NCBI RefSeq assembly: GCF_900637195.1
Contig: NZ_LR134356.1
Span: forward strand, 4,960,001-5,024,000
Source: Mycolicibacterium aurum
GTDB lineage: Bacteria > Actinomycetota > Actinomycetes > Mycobacteriales > Mycobacteriaceae
Length of the DNA stretch: 64,000 bases
Direction: 5' to 3'
Shown here: in pieces, positions 24,993-34,016 of the stretch
Layout: each line of letters starts with the position of its first letter
Numbering within the stretch: position 1 is the first letter of the stretch
The notes under the pieces: generated by a model
Databases searched by the model: none
What the model saw: the letters and a program-made list of their open reading frames with translations, nothing else
What the model was told of the DNA's origin: nothing
Translations under genes and position numbers: made by a program

Positions 24993-26096
24993 ATGGCCCG
25001 CATCCAGCCATTCCAGATCGCCGTCCCCGACACCACGCTTGTTGACCTTAGGGAACGCCTGGTGCGGACCCGATGGCCCGACGCCGAGACCGTCGACGAC
25101 TGGAGTCAGGGCATCCCGCTCGCCTACACCCGCGAACTCGCCGCGTACTGGGCCGACGGCTACGACTGGCGGGCCCGCGAGGCAGCTCTGAACCGCTTCG
25201 ACCAGTTCAGCACCGACATCGACGGACTGCCCATCCACTTCGTGCATCAGCGCTCCACCCGCGAGGACGCCTTCCCGCTGATCATCACGCACGGCTGGCC
25301 CGGTTCGATCGTCGAATTCGCCAAGGTGATCGCCCCGCTGAACGACGCCGGCTTCCACGTGGTGTGCCCCGCGCTTCCGGGCTACGGCTTCTCCGGCAAG
25401 CCGACAGAGACCGGCTGGGGTGTGCAGCGCATCGCCGAGGCCTGGGACCAGCTGATGGCGCGGCTCGGTTACCACCGCTACGGCGCGCAGGGTGGCGACT
25501 GGGGAGCCGCGGTGACCACGCAGATCGGTCGCAACGTCGGCAACTGCGTGGCGATCCACACCAACATGCCGCTGGGCAATCCGCCGAAGAAGCTCACGGA
25601 CCCCACCGAGGAGCAACGCCTCGCGCTGACCGCGATGGATCACTACCGCCGCTGGGACTCGGGGTATTTCCGACAGCAGTCGACGCGACCGCAGACGCTG
25701 GGCTACGGGCTGGTCGACTCGCCGGTGGGGCAGCTGGCGTGGATCGTCGAGAAGTTCTGGTCGTGGATGGACTGCGACGGCCATCCCGAGAACGTCCTCA
25801 CCAAGGACGAGCTACTCGACAACGTGATGTTCTACTGGGCCACCGGTACCGGGGCGTCGTCGGCCCGCCTCTACTGGGAGAGCGCCACGAGTTTCGGCGG
25901 ACGCGACCGGGTGACGCTGCCGACCGGGGTGGCCGCGTTCCCGAAGGAGATCGTCCGGTCGCCGCGGGAATGGTGCGAGGAGAACTACACGATCACGCGC
26001 TGGACGACGATGCCCCGCGGCGGGCATTTCGCGGCGTTCGAGCAGCCCGAGTTGTTCGTCGAGGACGTGAGCGCCTTTTTCGGCGACTTCCGCTGA
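24993..26096 (+). CDS. epoxide hydrolase (alpha/beta hydrolase, EHN type)
   Basis: A 367-aa epoxide hydrolase with the N-terminal EHN domain (IQPFQIAVPDTTLVDLRERL) followed by an alpha/beta-hydrolase core. The oxyanion motif is HGWPGS, the nucleophile is D169 in GGDWG, and the catalytic histidine is H345 in GGHFAAFE. It hydrolyses an epoxide to a diol through an alkyl-enzyme ester. The start MARIQPF is preferred; an ATG five codons earlier is in frame. The gene stands alone between a divergent membrane protein and the end of the tetritol locus. Confidence 0.92.
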   Translation: MARIQPFQIAVPDTTLVDLRERLVRTRWPDAETVDDWSQGIPLAYTRELAAYWADGYDWRAREAALNRFDQFSTDIDGLPIHFVHQRSTREDAFPLIITHGWPGSIVEFAKVIAPLNDAGFHVVCPALPGYGFSGKPTETGWGVQRIAEAWDQLMARLGYHRYGAQGGDWGAAVTTQIGRNVGNCVAIHTNMPLGNPPKKLTDPTEEQRLALTAMDHYRRWDSGYFRQQSTRPQTLGYGLVDSPVGQLAWIVEKFWSWMDCDGHPENVLTKDELLDNVMFYWATGTGASSARLYWESATSFGGRDRVTLPTGVAAFPKEIVRSPREWCEENYTITRWTTMPRGGHFAAFEQPELFVEDVSAFFGDFR

Positions 26097-26111
26097 ACTC
26101 ACCCGGCACGT

Positions 26112-26204
26112 TCATCCAGTGAGGTGGTTGACCTTCTCCTCGAGCCGATGCCACAGCAGCTGGGTCACCCCGCGGCCCGACGGTGTCAGATGCCGATCCG
26201 GCTG
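26112..26204 (-). pseudogene. possible 3' remnant of a lost gene
   Basis: The minus strand reads for 30 codons without a start, from just after an in-frame TAG (26207-26205) to TGA (26114-26112). It ends SGRGVTQLLWHRLEEKVNHL, then TG. Composition and codon use look like a real C-terminus rather than random sequence. It lies at the edge of the tetritol locus, so it may be what remains of a gene cut by the arrival of that block. The original function cannot be told. Confidence 0.3.
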
Positions 26205-26245
26205 CTACGCCGCCGAGGAGCCAGCGGCGTGAACGGTCGTCCGCA

Positions 26246-26719
26246 TCAGCAGTCCGTGGCCGCCGTTTCGTAGGATCCGATCGCGTCGACTTTCGCCGCG
26301 GATGCGCTTTCGGGGTCGAACTCGTAGTTCAGCCACTCCCTGGCCAGTCGGCGGGCCAGCTCGAGGCCGACGACGCGCTGACCGAAGCACAACACCTGGG
26401 CATTGTTCGACAGCACGGAACGCTCGACCGAGAAGCTGTCGTGCGCGGTCACCGCACGGATACCCGGCACCTTGTTGGCGCTGATCGCCACTCCGAGTCC
26501 GGTGCCGCACACCAGCAGAGCGCGGTCGGCCTTACCCTCGGCCACAAGCCGCGCTGCGGCGACCGCGACGTGCGGGTAGGCGGTGTTCTCGTCGGAGCCG
26601 ACGCCGACATCGGCCACGTCGGCCACCCTGTCGTCGCCCAGCAGATCGCCTTTGAGCGCTTCCTTGTACTCGTATCCGGCATCGTCGGAACCGACGACGA
26701 TGCGAAGCCCGGAAGTCAT
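26246..26719 (-). CDS. RpiB/LacAB-type sugar-phosphate isomerase (tetrulose-phosphate isomerase)
   Basis: A 157-aa RpiB-fold isomerase: IVVGSDDAGYEYKEALK at the N-terminus, CGTGLGVAISANKVPGIRA for the catalytic Cys and phosphate-binding loop, and SNNAQVLCFGQRVVG. In M. smegmatis, homologues in the tetritol locus are DerI (D-erythrulose-4-phosphate isomerase, giving erythrose 4-phosphate) and LerI (L-erythrulose-1-phosphate isomerase). The window has one copy, and which of the two it is cannot be decided here. It is the last gene of the eltD operon, five bases after the DhaK-type kinase. Confidence 0.85.
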   Translation of the reverse strand: MTSGLRIVVGSDDAGYEYKEALKGDLLGDDRVADVADVGVGSDENTAYPHVAVAAARLVAEGKADRALLVCGTGLGVAISANKVPGIRAVTAHDSFSVERSVLSNNAQVLCFGQRVVGLELARRLAREWLNYEFDPESASAAKVDAIGSYETAATDC

Positions 26720-26724
26720 GTCCG

Positions 26725-28473
26725 TCAACTCTTTTCCGTTGTCACCGGGAACGTGCCGGCGACGGTGCGCAGACACATGGCCAGCGAGGTCGCACCGGCG
26801 TCGGGGGTGCCGACGCTGCGTTCGGCCAGTGGCCGCGCGCGACCGACCCTCGGCCGCAGGTCAGCGGTGGCCCGCGCGGCACTCTCAGCGACCGCCGCCG
26901 ACTCCCGCCATGCGTCGAGCCACGGCTGCCCGTCGGCGACTCGACGCTCGAAGTCCTCGACGAACGGAAGCAGTGCGTCGAGCATCGTCTTGTCCCCCGG
27001 CGACGCACCCCCGAGGGACACCAGAGCGTCGTACCCGTCGCGCATCCCCGTCACAACTGTCTCCGACTCCGGGCGCCCGGTGTCGCCGAGGCGCGCGCCC
27101 AGCGCCGAAAGCAGGGCGCCCCAGAGGACTCCGGAGGTACCCCCGGCGCGGGCTGCCCACTCCTTGCCGGCCTCGGCCAGCACCGAACCCTGCCCGCCGC
27201 CGGCCGCGACCGCGCGCTGCGCAGCCGCCGACGCGGCCGCGGACCCTTTGACCATGCCCCGGCCGTGGTCACCGTCACCGGCCACCGCGTCGATGCGACC
27301 GAGCTCGGCCTCCGCGTCGGCCAGCATCTCGGCCATTGCGCTCAGCGCGCGAGCGACCCCGCGGCCACCGCGTCGTCCCTCGTCATCGGACAGCTCGTCC
27401 AGCGCAGGTGTCTGCGATGCGGTCTGGAGTTCCTCGCCGGTGCGCAATTCGGCCTTGCTGCCGCCGCTTTCGGGGGTCCGATCACCCTTGCGGTAGGCCG
27501 GGGTGTCAGCGGGGGCGGTCCAGTAGCGCTCGAGCTCGTCGTCGAGCCACATGACCGTCAGCGAACACCCCGCCATGTCGAGACTGGTCACCAACTCCCC
27601 GACCTCGGGCTCGACGATCTCGTAGCCGCGATCGCGCAACAGCCGAGCCGCCGTGCCCCACACGACGAACAGTTCCTCGTATTTCGTGCGACCGAGTCCG
27701 TTGAGGATCACCGCGATGCGTCGGGACGCCGCATCCGGATTGTCGGCGAGCACACCGTCGACCAGCCTTTCGGCGAGTGCGGCGGCTGTCGGCATCGGGT
27801 CATCGGCCACCCCGGGTTCACCGTGGATGCCGAGCCCCACACCCATCGTGCCCTCCGGCACCGTGAACAGCGGCTGGTCGGCGCCGGGCATGGTGCAGCC
27901 GTCGAAGGCGACCCCGAGTGTGCGGGTCGCGGCGTTGGCCGCTTCGGCCACGCGCAGCACCCCCGCGAGGTCGAGTCCCTCCTCGGCGGCCGCGCTGGCG
28001 CACTTGAACACCGTGAAATCGCCGGCGATACCTCGCCTTTTCGTCTCCTCCCCCCGAGGGGCGCTGGCAACATCGTCGGTCACCGCGAAGTAGCACGCGT
28101 CGATGCCCTCACTGCGCAACTGGCTGACCGCGAGCCCGAAGTTCATCACGTCGCCGGCGTAGTTGCCCGTGGTGAGCAGCACACCGGCGTCACCGTGGGC
28201 AGCCCGAGCCACCGAGGCGGCCTCCTCCGCCGACGGTGAGGTGAAGATGTTGCCCACCACGGCGCCGTCGGCGAAACCGACTCCCACGGTGCCGCAGAAG
28301 GCCGGATAGTGTCCCGACCCGCCACCGATCACCACGGCGACCTTGCCCGGCCTGGTCCGGTGGGCGCGCACGACACCCCCCGGGACACCCGCCACGTAAC
28401 GGCGGTTGGCGTCGAGGAAACCGGCCACCATGTCCTCGGTGAATCTGGCCGGGTCGTTGTAGAGCTTGGTCAT
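26725..28473 (-). CDS. DhaK-DhaL fusion kinase, probable erythrulose kinase
   Basis: A 582-aa ATP-dependent ketose kinase. The N-terminal DhaK domain (1-330) has GGGSGHYPAFCGTVG and the substrate-binding His in GLGIHGEPG. The C-terminal DhaL domain (about 370-575) has GDGDHGRGM, whose Asp residues hold Mg2+, plus GGTSGVLWG and TPDAGATS. In M. smegmatis, kinases of this layout in the tetritol locus phosphorylate D- or L-erythrulose (DerK, LerK); dihydroxyacetone is the alternative. The ATG overlaps the stop of the ABC ATPase gene (ATGA), tying it to uptake. Confidence 0.9.
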   Translation of the reverse strand: MTKLYNDPARFTEDMVAGFLDANRRYVAGVPGGVVRAHRTRPGKVAVVIGGGSGHYPAFCGTVGVGFADGAVVGNIFTSPSAEEAASVARAAHGDAGVLLTTGNYAGDVMNFGLAVSQLRSEGIDACYFAVTDDVASAPRGEETKRRGIAGDFTVFKCASAAAEEGLDLAGVLRVAEAANAATRTLGVAFDGCTMPGADQPLFTVPEGTMGVGLGIHGEPGVADDPMPTAAALAERLVDGVLADNPDAASRRIAVILNGLGRTKYEELFVVWGTAARLLRDRGYEIVEPEVGELVTSLDMAGCSLTVMWLDDELERYWTAPADTPAYRKGDRTPESGGSKAELRTGEELQTASQTPALDELSDDEGRRGGRGVARALSAMAEMLADAEAELGRIDAVAGDGDHGRGMVKGSAAASAAAQRAVAAGGGQGSVLAEAGKEWAARAGGTSGVLWGALLSALGARLGDTGRPESETVVTGMRDGYDALVSLGGASPGDKTMLDALLPFVEDFERRVADGQPWLDAWRESAAVAESAARATADLRPRVGRARPLAERSVGTPDAGATSLAMCLRTVAGTFPVTTEKS

Positions 28474-29597
28474 CGCAGCCGCTCCCCGCTGTCGGGGTCG
28501 AACAGGTAGACCCGTTCGGCCGCGGCCGTCACCGACACCTGCTGTTCGGGCTGATACTCCTGCTCGGCTGGGGTCTGCACCACGATGCCCTCCTCGATGC
28601 CGGAGACGGTGCTGGTCGCCAGCCCGAACTCCAGCAGATGCTCGAAGTAGGCCACGGTCGCCGCGACCCCGTCATCGCCACGCGCCGCGAGTGCGCAGTC
28701 CTGCGGCCGGATTCCGACGGTCACCCGAGCGCCGTCGGAAACGTCGGTCACCGTGGTGTCGAGAAACCCTGTCCCGGAGCCGATTTCGACACACGCACGG
28801 CCGTCCCGGAGACGCACGACCCCGGGCAGCACGTTGATCTGCGGCTCGCCGACGAATTCGGCGACGAACAGGTTGGCCGGATCGTCGAAGACCTCATCAG
28901 GGGTTCCGAACTGCTGAACGACGCCACCGTCCATGACGGCGAGCCGATCGGCCAGCGACAGGGCCTCGACCTGGTCGTGGGTGACGACGATCGTGGTGTA
29001 GCCGAATTCACGCTGCAGGACCTTCAGTTCACGGCGCACGCGGTTGCGTGCCGACGCGTCCAGGTGACTCAACGGTTCGTCGAGCAGCAGCACCGGAGGA
29101 TTGCGGACCAGCGCGCGGGCCAGCGCGACACGTTGCTTCTGGCCGCTGGACAGTCCTGCGGGTCTCAGGTCCAGCAGGTCGTTCATCTCGAGGCGTTCAC
29201 TGATCGAGGCGACCATGTTCTCGGCGCCCTTGACCTTGCGCGCCTTCAGCCCGTAGAGCAGGTTGTCGCGGACCGACAGCGGCGGATACAGGGCATAGCT
29301 CTCGAATCCGACGCCTATGCCGCGCTTGGCCGCCGGCAGTTGCGAGACCTCACGATCGCCGATCTTGATCGACCCACTGGTGACCGTCTCCAGCCCCGCG
29401 ATCATGCGCAGTGTGGTCGTCTTGCCGCATCCCGACGGGCCCAGCAGCGCCACCAGTTCCCCGGGTTCGATCTCCAGGTTGATCCCCTTGACCGCGGTGA
29501 CCGCCTCCCGGCCGCGGGAGGCGTAGGTCTTGACGAGGTCCTGCAATGTCAGTCGCTCAGCGGACTTTTCGACGGTGCGTGCGTTGGCGACGCTCAC
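28470..29597 (-). CDS. sugar/polyol ABC transporter ATP-binding protein 1
   Basis: A 375-aa MalK/UgpC-type ATPase: Walker A GPSGCGKTT, signature LSSGQKQR instead of LSGGQ, Walker B VLLLDEP, and a C-terminal TOBE-like regulatory domain. The Q-loop reads GFESYALYP, with Glu where Gln is usual. A second, different ATPase gene lies directly upstream, so the transporter probably uses an ATPase heterodimer. The start overlaps the stop of that gene by four bases (29594-29597). Confidence 0.92.
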   Translation of the reverse strand: MSVANARTVEKSAERLTLQDLVKTYASRGREAVTAVKGINLEIEPGELVALLGPSGCGKTTTLRMIAGLETVTSGSIKIGDREVSQLPAAKRGIGVGFESYALYPPLSVRDNLLYGLKARKVKGAENMVASISERLEMNDLLDLRPAGLSSGQKQRVALARALVRNPPVLLLDEPLSHLDASARNRVRRELKVLQREFGYTTIVVTHDQVEALSLADRLAVMDGGVVQQFGTPDEVFDDPANLFVAEFVGEPQINVLPGVVRLRDGRACVEIGSGTGFLDTTVTDVSDGARVTVGIRPQDCALAARGDDGVAATVAYFEHLLEFGLATSTVSGIEEGIVVQTPAEQEYQPEQQVSVTAAAERVYLFDPDSGERLR

Positions 29598-30709
29598 CGG
29601 ACTCCCTCCAAGGTCGATGTGCCGAGCCGGTTGGTGTCGCCCTCGCCCGGTGCGAACACATGGATGTCGGACTCGGCGATCCGCAGCGTGACCGGATCCC
29701 CTTCGCCGACGCCGTGGCGGCCCGAGGTCAGGGCGATCAACTGGGTACCTCCGGCGTCGACGGTGAGTTCGATGTTGCGGCCCAGTCGCTCGGCCAGCAT
29801 CACCCTGCCGCGCAGGGACCCTTCGCGGCTGGTGACGTGGAGATCGCAGGGACGCAGGCCCACCCGCACCCGGTCACCGCGTGCAGCGGAGACATCCGGC
29901 GGTATCGGGATGTCCAGCGATCCCTCGCCGGTGGCGCTGCCGAGCCGGATTCGGCCGTCGTCGACCACGCCGTCGAGCAGGTTGATCTCCGGTTGTCCCA
30001 GCGAGCGCGCGACGAAAGTGTCAGCCGGACTGCGCCATATCTCCTCCGGCGTGCCGATCTGCATGAGTCGGCCCTCACGCATGACCGCGATGCGATCGCC
30101 GAGTGCCAGTGCCTCCTGGTAGTCGTGCGTGACGTAGATCGTCGTGGTGTTCGACATCGCGCCGAGTTGTTTGAGTTCGGCGCGCATCGCGGCCCGTAGC
30201 TTCGCGTCGAGATGGCTCAGCGGTTCGTCGAGCAGGTATGCATCGGCGGGACGCACCAGCACGCGACCGAGCGCCACGCGCTGGCGCTGGCCGTTGGACA
30301 GCTCGCGCGGTAAACGGTTCTGCAGGTGATTGATGCCCAGCGTGGTGGTCACCTGATCGATCCGCGACGCCTGCTCGGATGCCGAGTATCGGCCGGTGCG
30401 ACCGGACTTCAGCGGCGACGCCAGATTCTGGGCTACGGTCTTCTGGGGGTACAGGGCGTAGCTCTCGAACGCCATGGCGACATTGCGGTGGTAGGGCTCC
30501 ACCCTGGTCATGTCCACGCCCCCGATGTGGACCGCGCCGGCGTCGATATCGACCAGTCCTGCAATGGATTTCAGCGTGGTGGTCTTGCCGGCCCCGCTGG
30601 GACCCAGGATCACGAAGAACTCGCCGTCGGCGATGTCCAGCGACAGATCGTCGACAGCAGTGACCTTCCCGAACTTTTTGCAGATGTTGGCAACAGATAC
30701 CGTGGCCAT
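29594..30709 (-). CDS. sugar/polyol ABC transporter ATP-binding protein 2
   Basis: A 371-aa MalK-type ATPase: Walker A GPSGAGKTT, signature LSNGQRQR, Walker B AYLLDEP, C-terminal TOBE-like domain. The Q-loop is AFESYALYP, again with Glu in place of Gln, so the change is shared by both ATPases of this system. The ATG at 30709-30707 shares a base with the stop of permease 2 (TGATG). The open frame upstream of it belongs to a shadow of the permease. Its function is energising tetritol uptake together with ATPase 1. Confidence 0.92.
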   Translation of the reverse strand: MATVSVANICKKFGKVTAVDDLSLDIADGEFFVILGPSGAGKTTTLKSIAGLVDIDAGAVHIGGVDMTRVEPYHRNVAMAFESYALYPQKTVAQNLASPLKSGRTGRYSASEQASRIDQVTTTLGINHLQNRLPRELSNGQRQRVALGRVLVRPADAYLLDEPLSHLDAKLRAAMRAELKQLGAMSNTTTIYVTHDYQEALALGDRIAVMREGRLMQIGTPEEIWRSPADTFVARSLGQPEINLLDGVVDDGRIRLGSATGEGSLDIPIPPDVSAARGDRVRVGLRPCDLHVTSREGSLRGRVMLAERLGRNIELTVDAGGTQLIALTSGRHGVGEGDPVTLRIAESDIHVFAPGEGDTNRLGTSTLEGVR

Positions 30710-31599
30710 CAGGCCTTCACCGCCCCGAATGACAGGCCCCGCACCAGATACCTCTGGATGGTCAGGGCGAGGATGAGTGGCGGCAGCGCCGCGATGAGCG
30801 CGGCGGCCGCGGTGAGGTTGTAGTACGCCTGGCCGCCGCCACCGAGGAACTTGGTGATGGCGACGGTGACCGTGCCTGCGTTGCTGTCGGCCAGGATGAG
30901 CGGGAACACGTAGTTGTTCCAGGCGAAGATGAACGCGAGCAGCGCTGCCGCGGCGATACCCGGCCGCACGATCGGCAGCGCCACCATCAGGAAGGCCCGG
31001 CGGCGTGTGTAACCGTCGAGGAGCGCTGCCTGCTCGAGATCCTCGGGGAGATCCTGGAAGTACGACCGCAGAATCCAGACCACCAGCGGCATGGTCACCA
31101 GCTGCAGCACCCAGATCATGCCGACTTTGGTGTCGAACAGGCCGATCTGGTTGTAGATCACGAAGAGCGGCACGATGACCATCAGCTCGGGAGCGAACCG
31201 GAACGACAGCATCTGGAACATCAGGTCGTTGGAGCCCCGGTACTGCCACCGGCCGGCCGCGTAGGCGGCCGGGATACCGATCACCAGCGAGACGAGGACG
31301 GCACCGCCGCAGTTGAGCAGGCTGGTCACCAGTGATGCCTTGAAATCGACGCTGGTCATCTGAGTGCCCTTCTCGGACAGCACCGTGGCGAAGTTGCTCC
31401 ACGTCGGGCTGAACGAGAAGTAGGTGGTGGTCTGCTGCTCGGCGTTCTTCAGGGCCAGCATCAGCATCCAGAAGATCGGGAACAGCGAGAAGACGAACCA
31501 GAAGATCAGCGTGACGTCGGCGGCCACCGCACCGGCGGACCACCGCTTCTGTCCGGGGAGCAGTTCGGCCCGGGAGAATCGGGTTGTGGTTTGCGACAT
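30709..31599 (-). CDS. sugar/polyol ABC transporter permease 2
   Basis: A 296-aa MalG-type permease with six predicted membrane helices (about 25-48, 95-120, 130-150, 160-180, 210-235, 260-280). The cytoplasmic EAA loop reads EQAALLDGYTRRRAFLMVAL, the contact site for the ATPases. It begins two bases after the stop of permease 1 and is coupled to the ATPase gene downstream. Operon context points to polyol import. Confidence 0.92.
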   Translation of the reverse strand: MSQTTTRFSRAELLPGQKRWSAGAVAADVTLIFWFVFSLFPIFWMLMLALKNAEQQTTTYFSFSPTWSNFATVLSEKGTQMTSVDFKASLVTSLLNCGGAVLVSLVIGIPAAYAAGRWQYRGSNDLMFQMLSFRFAPELMVIVPLFVIYNQIGLFDTKVGMIWVLQLVTMPLVVWILRSYFQDLPEDLEQAALLDGYTRRRAFLMVALPIVRPGIAAAALLAFIFAWNNYVFPLILADSNAGTVTVAITKFLGGGGQAYYNLTAAAALIAALPPLILALTIQRYLVRGLSFGAVKA

Positions 31600-31601
31600 T
31601 G

Positions 31602-32558
31602 TCACGACTCCGCTCCGGCAGCGCGGCGCTGCGCCTTTCCGAGCACGCTGACCAGGTAGCGCGCGGTGATGAACACGATGATCCACAGCAGCAGCATGTA
31701 GGTGCTGCCGCGTGAGTAGTCGAGGTTGATGATCGAGTCCTCGAAGGCCCCGATCTGCAGGGTCCGCGTCGCCACGCCGGGTCCGCCGGCGGTGAGCACG
31801 TAGATGTGGTCGAACACCTTGAGGTTGTCCATGAACCGGAAGATCACCGCGACCAGGATGTAGGGCCACAGCATCGGCAGCATCAGTTTGCGGAACATGT
31901 AGAACCAGTTCGCGCCGTCGACCTCGGACGCCTCGAAGGGCTCTTTCGGCAGGGACCTGATCCCGGCCAGCACCAGGATCGCGACGAACGGTGTGAAGAT
32001 CCAGATGTCGACCAGAATGACCGAGAACAGCGCATTGCCCGCGGACAGCCAGTCGAACGTGTTGCCCAGCCCCAGAACGTGGTTGAGGATTCCGAACTGC
32101 GGGTTGAACATCAGCTTCCAGATGACGCCGGCGATGACCGGTGCGATCATCAGCGGCAGGATGAGCACCTTCTCGAAGATCTTGCCGATGATGCTCGACC
32201 TGTTGAGCAGCAGCGCCAGTCCGACGCCCAGCACCGTCTCGATGGCGGTGGCCGCGACGGCGAACAGTGCGGTGACCTTGACGCTCTGCCAGAACACCTG
32301 GTCGCCCAGGACCGAGGCGAAGTTCTGGAACCAGACGAACTGGGGGTCGGGATTGACCGCGGCGTAGTTCAGAAAGGCGTAGTAGGCGCCGACGAAGAAG
32401 GGGTAGAGGATGCCGATGACGATCACCAGTGCCGGGATCGACAACAGGTACGGTCGCAGCTTGCGCCGCCACGCCGGCACCTCCGGCAGAGTGCTCCTGC
32501 CCGACGCCGGCGGTGGGCCGGGTTCGGTGGTGGGAGCCTTCGAAGTCTGAGTGGTCAT
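31602..32558 (-). CDS. sugar/polyol ABC transporter permease 1
   Basis: A 318-aa MalF-type permease. A polar, Pro-rich N-terminus of 35 residues precedes six helices; the EAA loop is EASEVDGANWFYMFRKLMLP. It pairs with permease 2 to form the channel. The ATG lies 11 bases after the stop of the binding-protein gene. Confidence 0.92.
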   Translation of the reverse strand: MTTQTSKAPTTEPGPPPASGRSTLPEVPAWRRKLRPYLLSIPALVIVIGILYPFFVGAYYAFLNYAAVNPDPQFVWFQNFASVLGDQVFWQSVKVTALFAVAATAIETVLGVGLALLLNRSSIIGKIFEKVLILPLMIAPVIAGVIWKLMFNPQFGILNHVLGLGNTFDWLSAGNALFSVILVDIWIFTPFVAILVLAGIRSLPKEPFEASEVDGANWFYMFRKLMLPMLWPYILVAVIFRFMDNLKVFDHIYVLTAGGPGVATRTLQIGAFEDSIINLDYSRGSTYMLLLWIIVFITARYLVSVLGKAQRRAAGAES

Positions 32559-32569
32559 GAGCCGGGCTC

Positions 32570-34000
32570 CTAGAGGTTGACCTTGGAGGTATTGGTCTTG
32601 GCGAGGCTGCGCAGCCGGGTCGTCGCGTCGTCACCGCCGTAGATGTCCTGCAGGGCGACCGCCCAGTTCTGCGTGGTGTCGAAGAACTTCTTCTGCGGGG
32701 TGAACTGGATCTTCGACTCTCCGATGACGGTTTCGAACGCCTCCAGGTAGCCGTACTGGTCGGCAGCGACGCGCTTGAACGTGGTGTCGAACACCGACTG
32801 CCGCACCGGGTCTGCGTACTGACCGCCCTCGACCGCCTTGTTCATCGACTCCTTCCCGGTGGCCCACTGGATGAACAGCCACGCCGGAAGCTTGTTGCGG
32901 GAGTTGGCGCTCATCGCCCAGCTCCACGTCCACAGGTTGGTCTTGTAGTTGCCGTCCGGACCCGCCGGACCGGCGTACCAGGCGATGTTGCCGGCTTCCC
33001 TACTGGCTCCGGGTTTGTTCTTGGGGTAGGTGGCGCTGTCGGCGTCGAAGACCATCATCGCCTTGCCGTCACCCAGATCACCTGTGGCATTGGGATAGTC
33101 GTACGTCGTCCACGATGTCGGACCCGCCTCGTGCTGCATGGTGATCCACTTCTGGGTGAAGTCGATCGCCGCGTCGCTGTCCATCTCGGCGACCAGTTCC
33201 GAACCGTTCCAGGTGTAGTCCACCGCCCCCTGACGGGTGTACTGGGTCATGAAGCCGGGATGGATGGTGGCCCAGGACTTCGATCCTCGGGTGGAGATGC
33301 CGTACTGATTGGCCGACCGGTCGGTGAGGTCGACGGCGAGCTGGATGAAGTCGTCGAGGTTGTCGGGCAGCTTGGTGATGCCCTTCTCGTCGAAGACACG
33401 CTTGTTGTAGGCGACCACATTGTTCTCGAAACCCCAGGGAATGGCCCATTGACCACCCGTGCCCAACGGGTTGCCCAGGGTGAAGTCCCATCGGGTGGAG
33501 GTGCGCAGGCCCTCGAAGATGTCCTCGAAGTCGTACTCGGCGTTGGTCGCCGAGCTGTTGCGCAGCCACGGGTCGAGGTCCTCGACCCAGCCCGGAGGGC
33601 CGTACTGCCAGATGAAGTACGCGCCCAGCATGAAGGCGTCGTGCTTGCCCGAACCACCGGCAAGTTCGGTGTTCAGCTTGGTGAAGTAGTCGGCCTCCGG
33701 CACCAGATCGACGTTGACGTTGATGCCGGTGAGTTCGGTGAACTCCTGCAGCAGCGGCTGATACGACAGCTGGTAGGGGTGCGGGGTCTGCAGGATGCTG
33801 ATCGTCGAGCCGGCGGCCTTGCGCCAGTCGAAGCCACCGGTGACGGCACCGGCGCCGTTGGGCTGGCTGGCTCGGCCACCGACGCCGCACGAACTCAGTA
33901 CCGGTGCGCTGGCGGCGGCGGCCCCGGCCACGCCGAGCGCAGTGAGCATCTGCCGGCGCGACAACTGCGGTCCGCGGGCAGAGCGAGAGGTGAATCCCAT
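32570..34000 (-). CDS. ABC transporter substrate-binding lipoprotein (Tat type)
   Basis: A 476-aa extracytoplasmic solute-binding protein (family 1). The signal has a twin-arginine motif (SRRQMLTALG) and a lipobox, LSSC, with C38 as the acylated residue, so it is exported folded and anchored to the outer face of the membrane. The mature protein has the usual EFTELTGINVNVD and ATGKESMNKAVEGG regions. The likely ligand, from operon context, is a tetritol or similar polyol. It follows eltD by 16 bases. Confidence 0.92.
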   Translation of the reverse strand: MGFTSRSARGPQLSRRQMLTALGVAGAAAASAPVLSSCGVGGRASQPNGAGAVTGGFDWRKAAGSTISILQTPHPYQLSYQPLLQEFTELTGINVNVDLVPEADYFTKLNTELAGGSGKHDAFMLGAYFIWQYGPPGWVEDLDPWLRNSSATNAEYDFEDIFEGLRTSTRWDFTLGNPLGTGGQWAIPWGFENNVVAYNKRVFDEKGITKLPDNLDDFIQLAVDLTDRSANQYGISTRGSKSWATIHPGFMTQYTRQGAVDYTWNGSELVAEMDSDAAIDFTQKWITMQHEAGPTSWTTYDYPNATGDLGDGKAMMVFDADSATYPKNKPGASREAGNIAWYAGPAGPDGNYKTNLWTWSWAMSANSRNKLPAWLFIQWATGKESMNKAVEGGQYADPVRQSVFDTTFKRVAADQYGYLEAFETVIGESKIQFTPQKKFFDTTQNWAVALQDIYGGDDATTRLRSLAKTNTSKVNL

Positions 34001-34016
34001 GAATGAAGCCCTTCGA

